Source of the DNA: Ichthyophonus hoferi
Taxonomy: Eukaryota; Opisthokonta; Ichthyosporea; Ichthyophonida; Ichthyophonidae
Reading direction: 5' to 3'
NCBI GenBank assembly: GCA_002751075.1
Contig: NAOQ01000063.1
Span: 103,588-139,128 of the forward strand
Length of the DNA stretch: 35,541 nucleotides
Positions within the stretch are counted from its first letter, which is position 1. The number at the start of each line of letters is the position of its first letter. The notes beneath the pieces were generated by a model. The model was not told where the DNA came from. It did no database searches and saw nothing but the letters and a program-made list of their open reading frames with translations. The position numbers and the translations under genes were made by a program. Below are positions 35,511 through 35,541 of the stretch, piece by piece.

Positions 35511-35541
<31 letters not shown>
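35511..35541 (+). repeat. (AT)n at window end
   Basis: A pure AT dinucleotide run of at least 31 bp in STEEP1 intron 2, continuing past the window edge. Confidence 0.9.

Overview
The window is nuclear DNA of an intron-rich, AT-rich eukaryote, most likely unicellular. The genes are split by canonical GT-AG introns of about 150-1,100 bp, spacers are AT-rich, and CATA-type microsatellites are frequent. A bacterial-type glucokinase beside a metazoan/fungal-style epsin and a STEEP1 homologue points to a protist, possibly a unicellular relative of animals or fungi. The sequence does not fix the lineage. No tRNA, rRNA, CRISPR or prokaryotic operon structure was seen.

Layout. Positions 583-1662 (minus) hold an intact, intronless glucokinase. 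Positions 1663-6911 are a spacer with a G-quadruplex-like run and no recognised gene. Positions 6912-19735 (plus) hold a complete epsin, assembled here from 23 coding exons. All phases agree, and the coding length is 2,022 nt including the stop, giving 673 residues. It has an ENTH domain, two UIMs, four DPF and four DPW motifs, one clathrin box and three NPF motifs. A 303-N assembly gap lies in its seventh intron, inside a microsatellite. Positions 23267-24415 (minus) hold the likely 3' end of an unidentified spliced gene with an acidic C-terminus. From about 27.8 to 33.4 kb lies repeat territory: three copies of a dispersed repeat, a broken Gln/Pro-rich element and the C-terminal remnant of a hAT transposase. 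Most of it is almost free of CpG. Positions 33383-33801 are a foldback MITE ending about 50 bp before a promoter with a CRE, a TATA box and a 28-bp perfect palindrome. That promoter leads into the first two exons of STEEP1 (34035 onward), which runs off the right edge.

The host genes are unrelated housekeeping functions: hexose phosphorylation, clathrin-mediated endocytosis and an ER-exit factor. They do not form a pathway or cluster. I found no convincing novel multi-gene system. The points most worth a second look are the CpG-free repeat block with its sharp contrast to its surroundings, the MITE plus palindrome at the STEEP1 promoter, the strong local excess of CCAAT/ATTGG pentamers, and the unidentified minus-strand gene.
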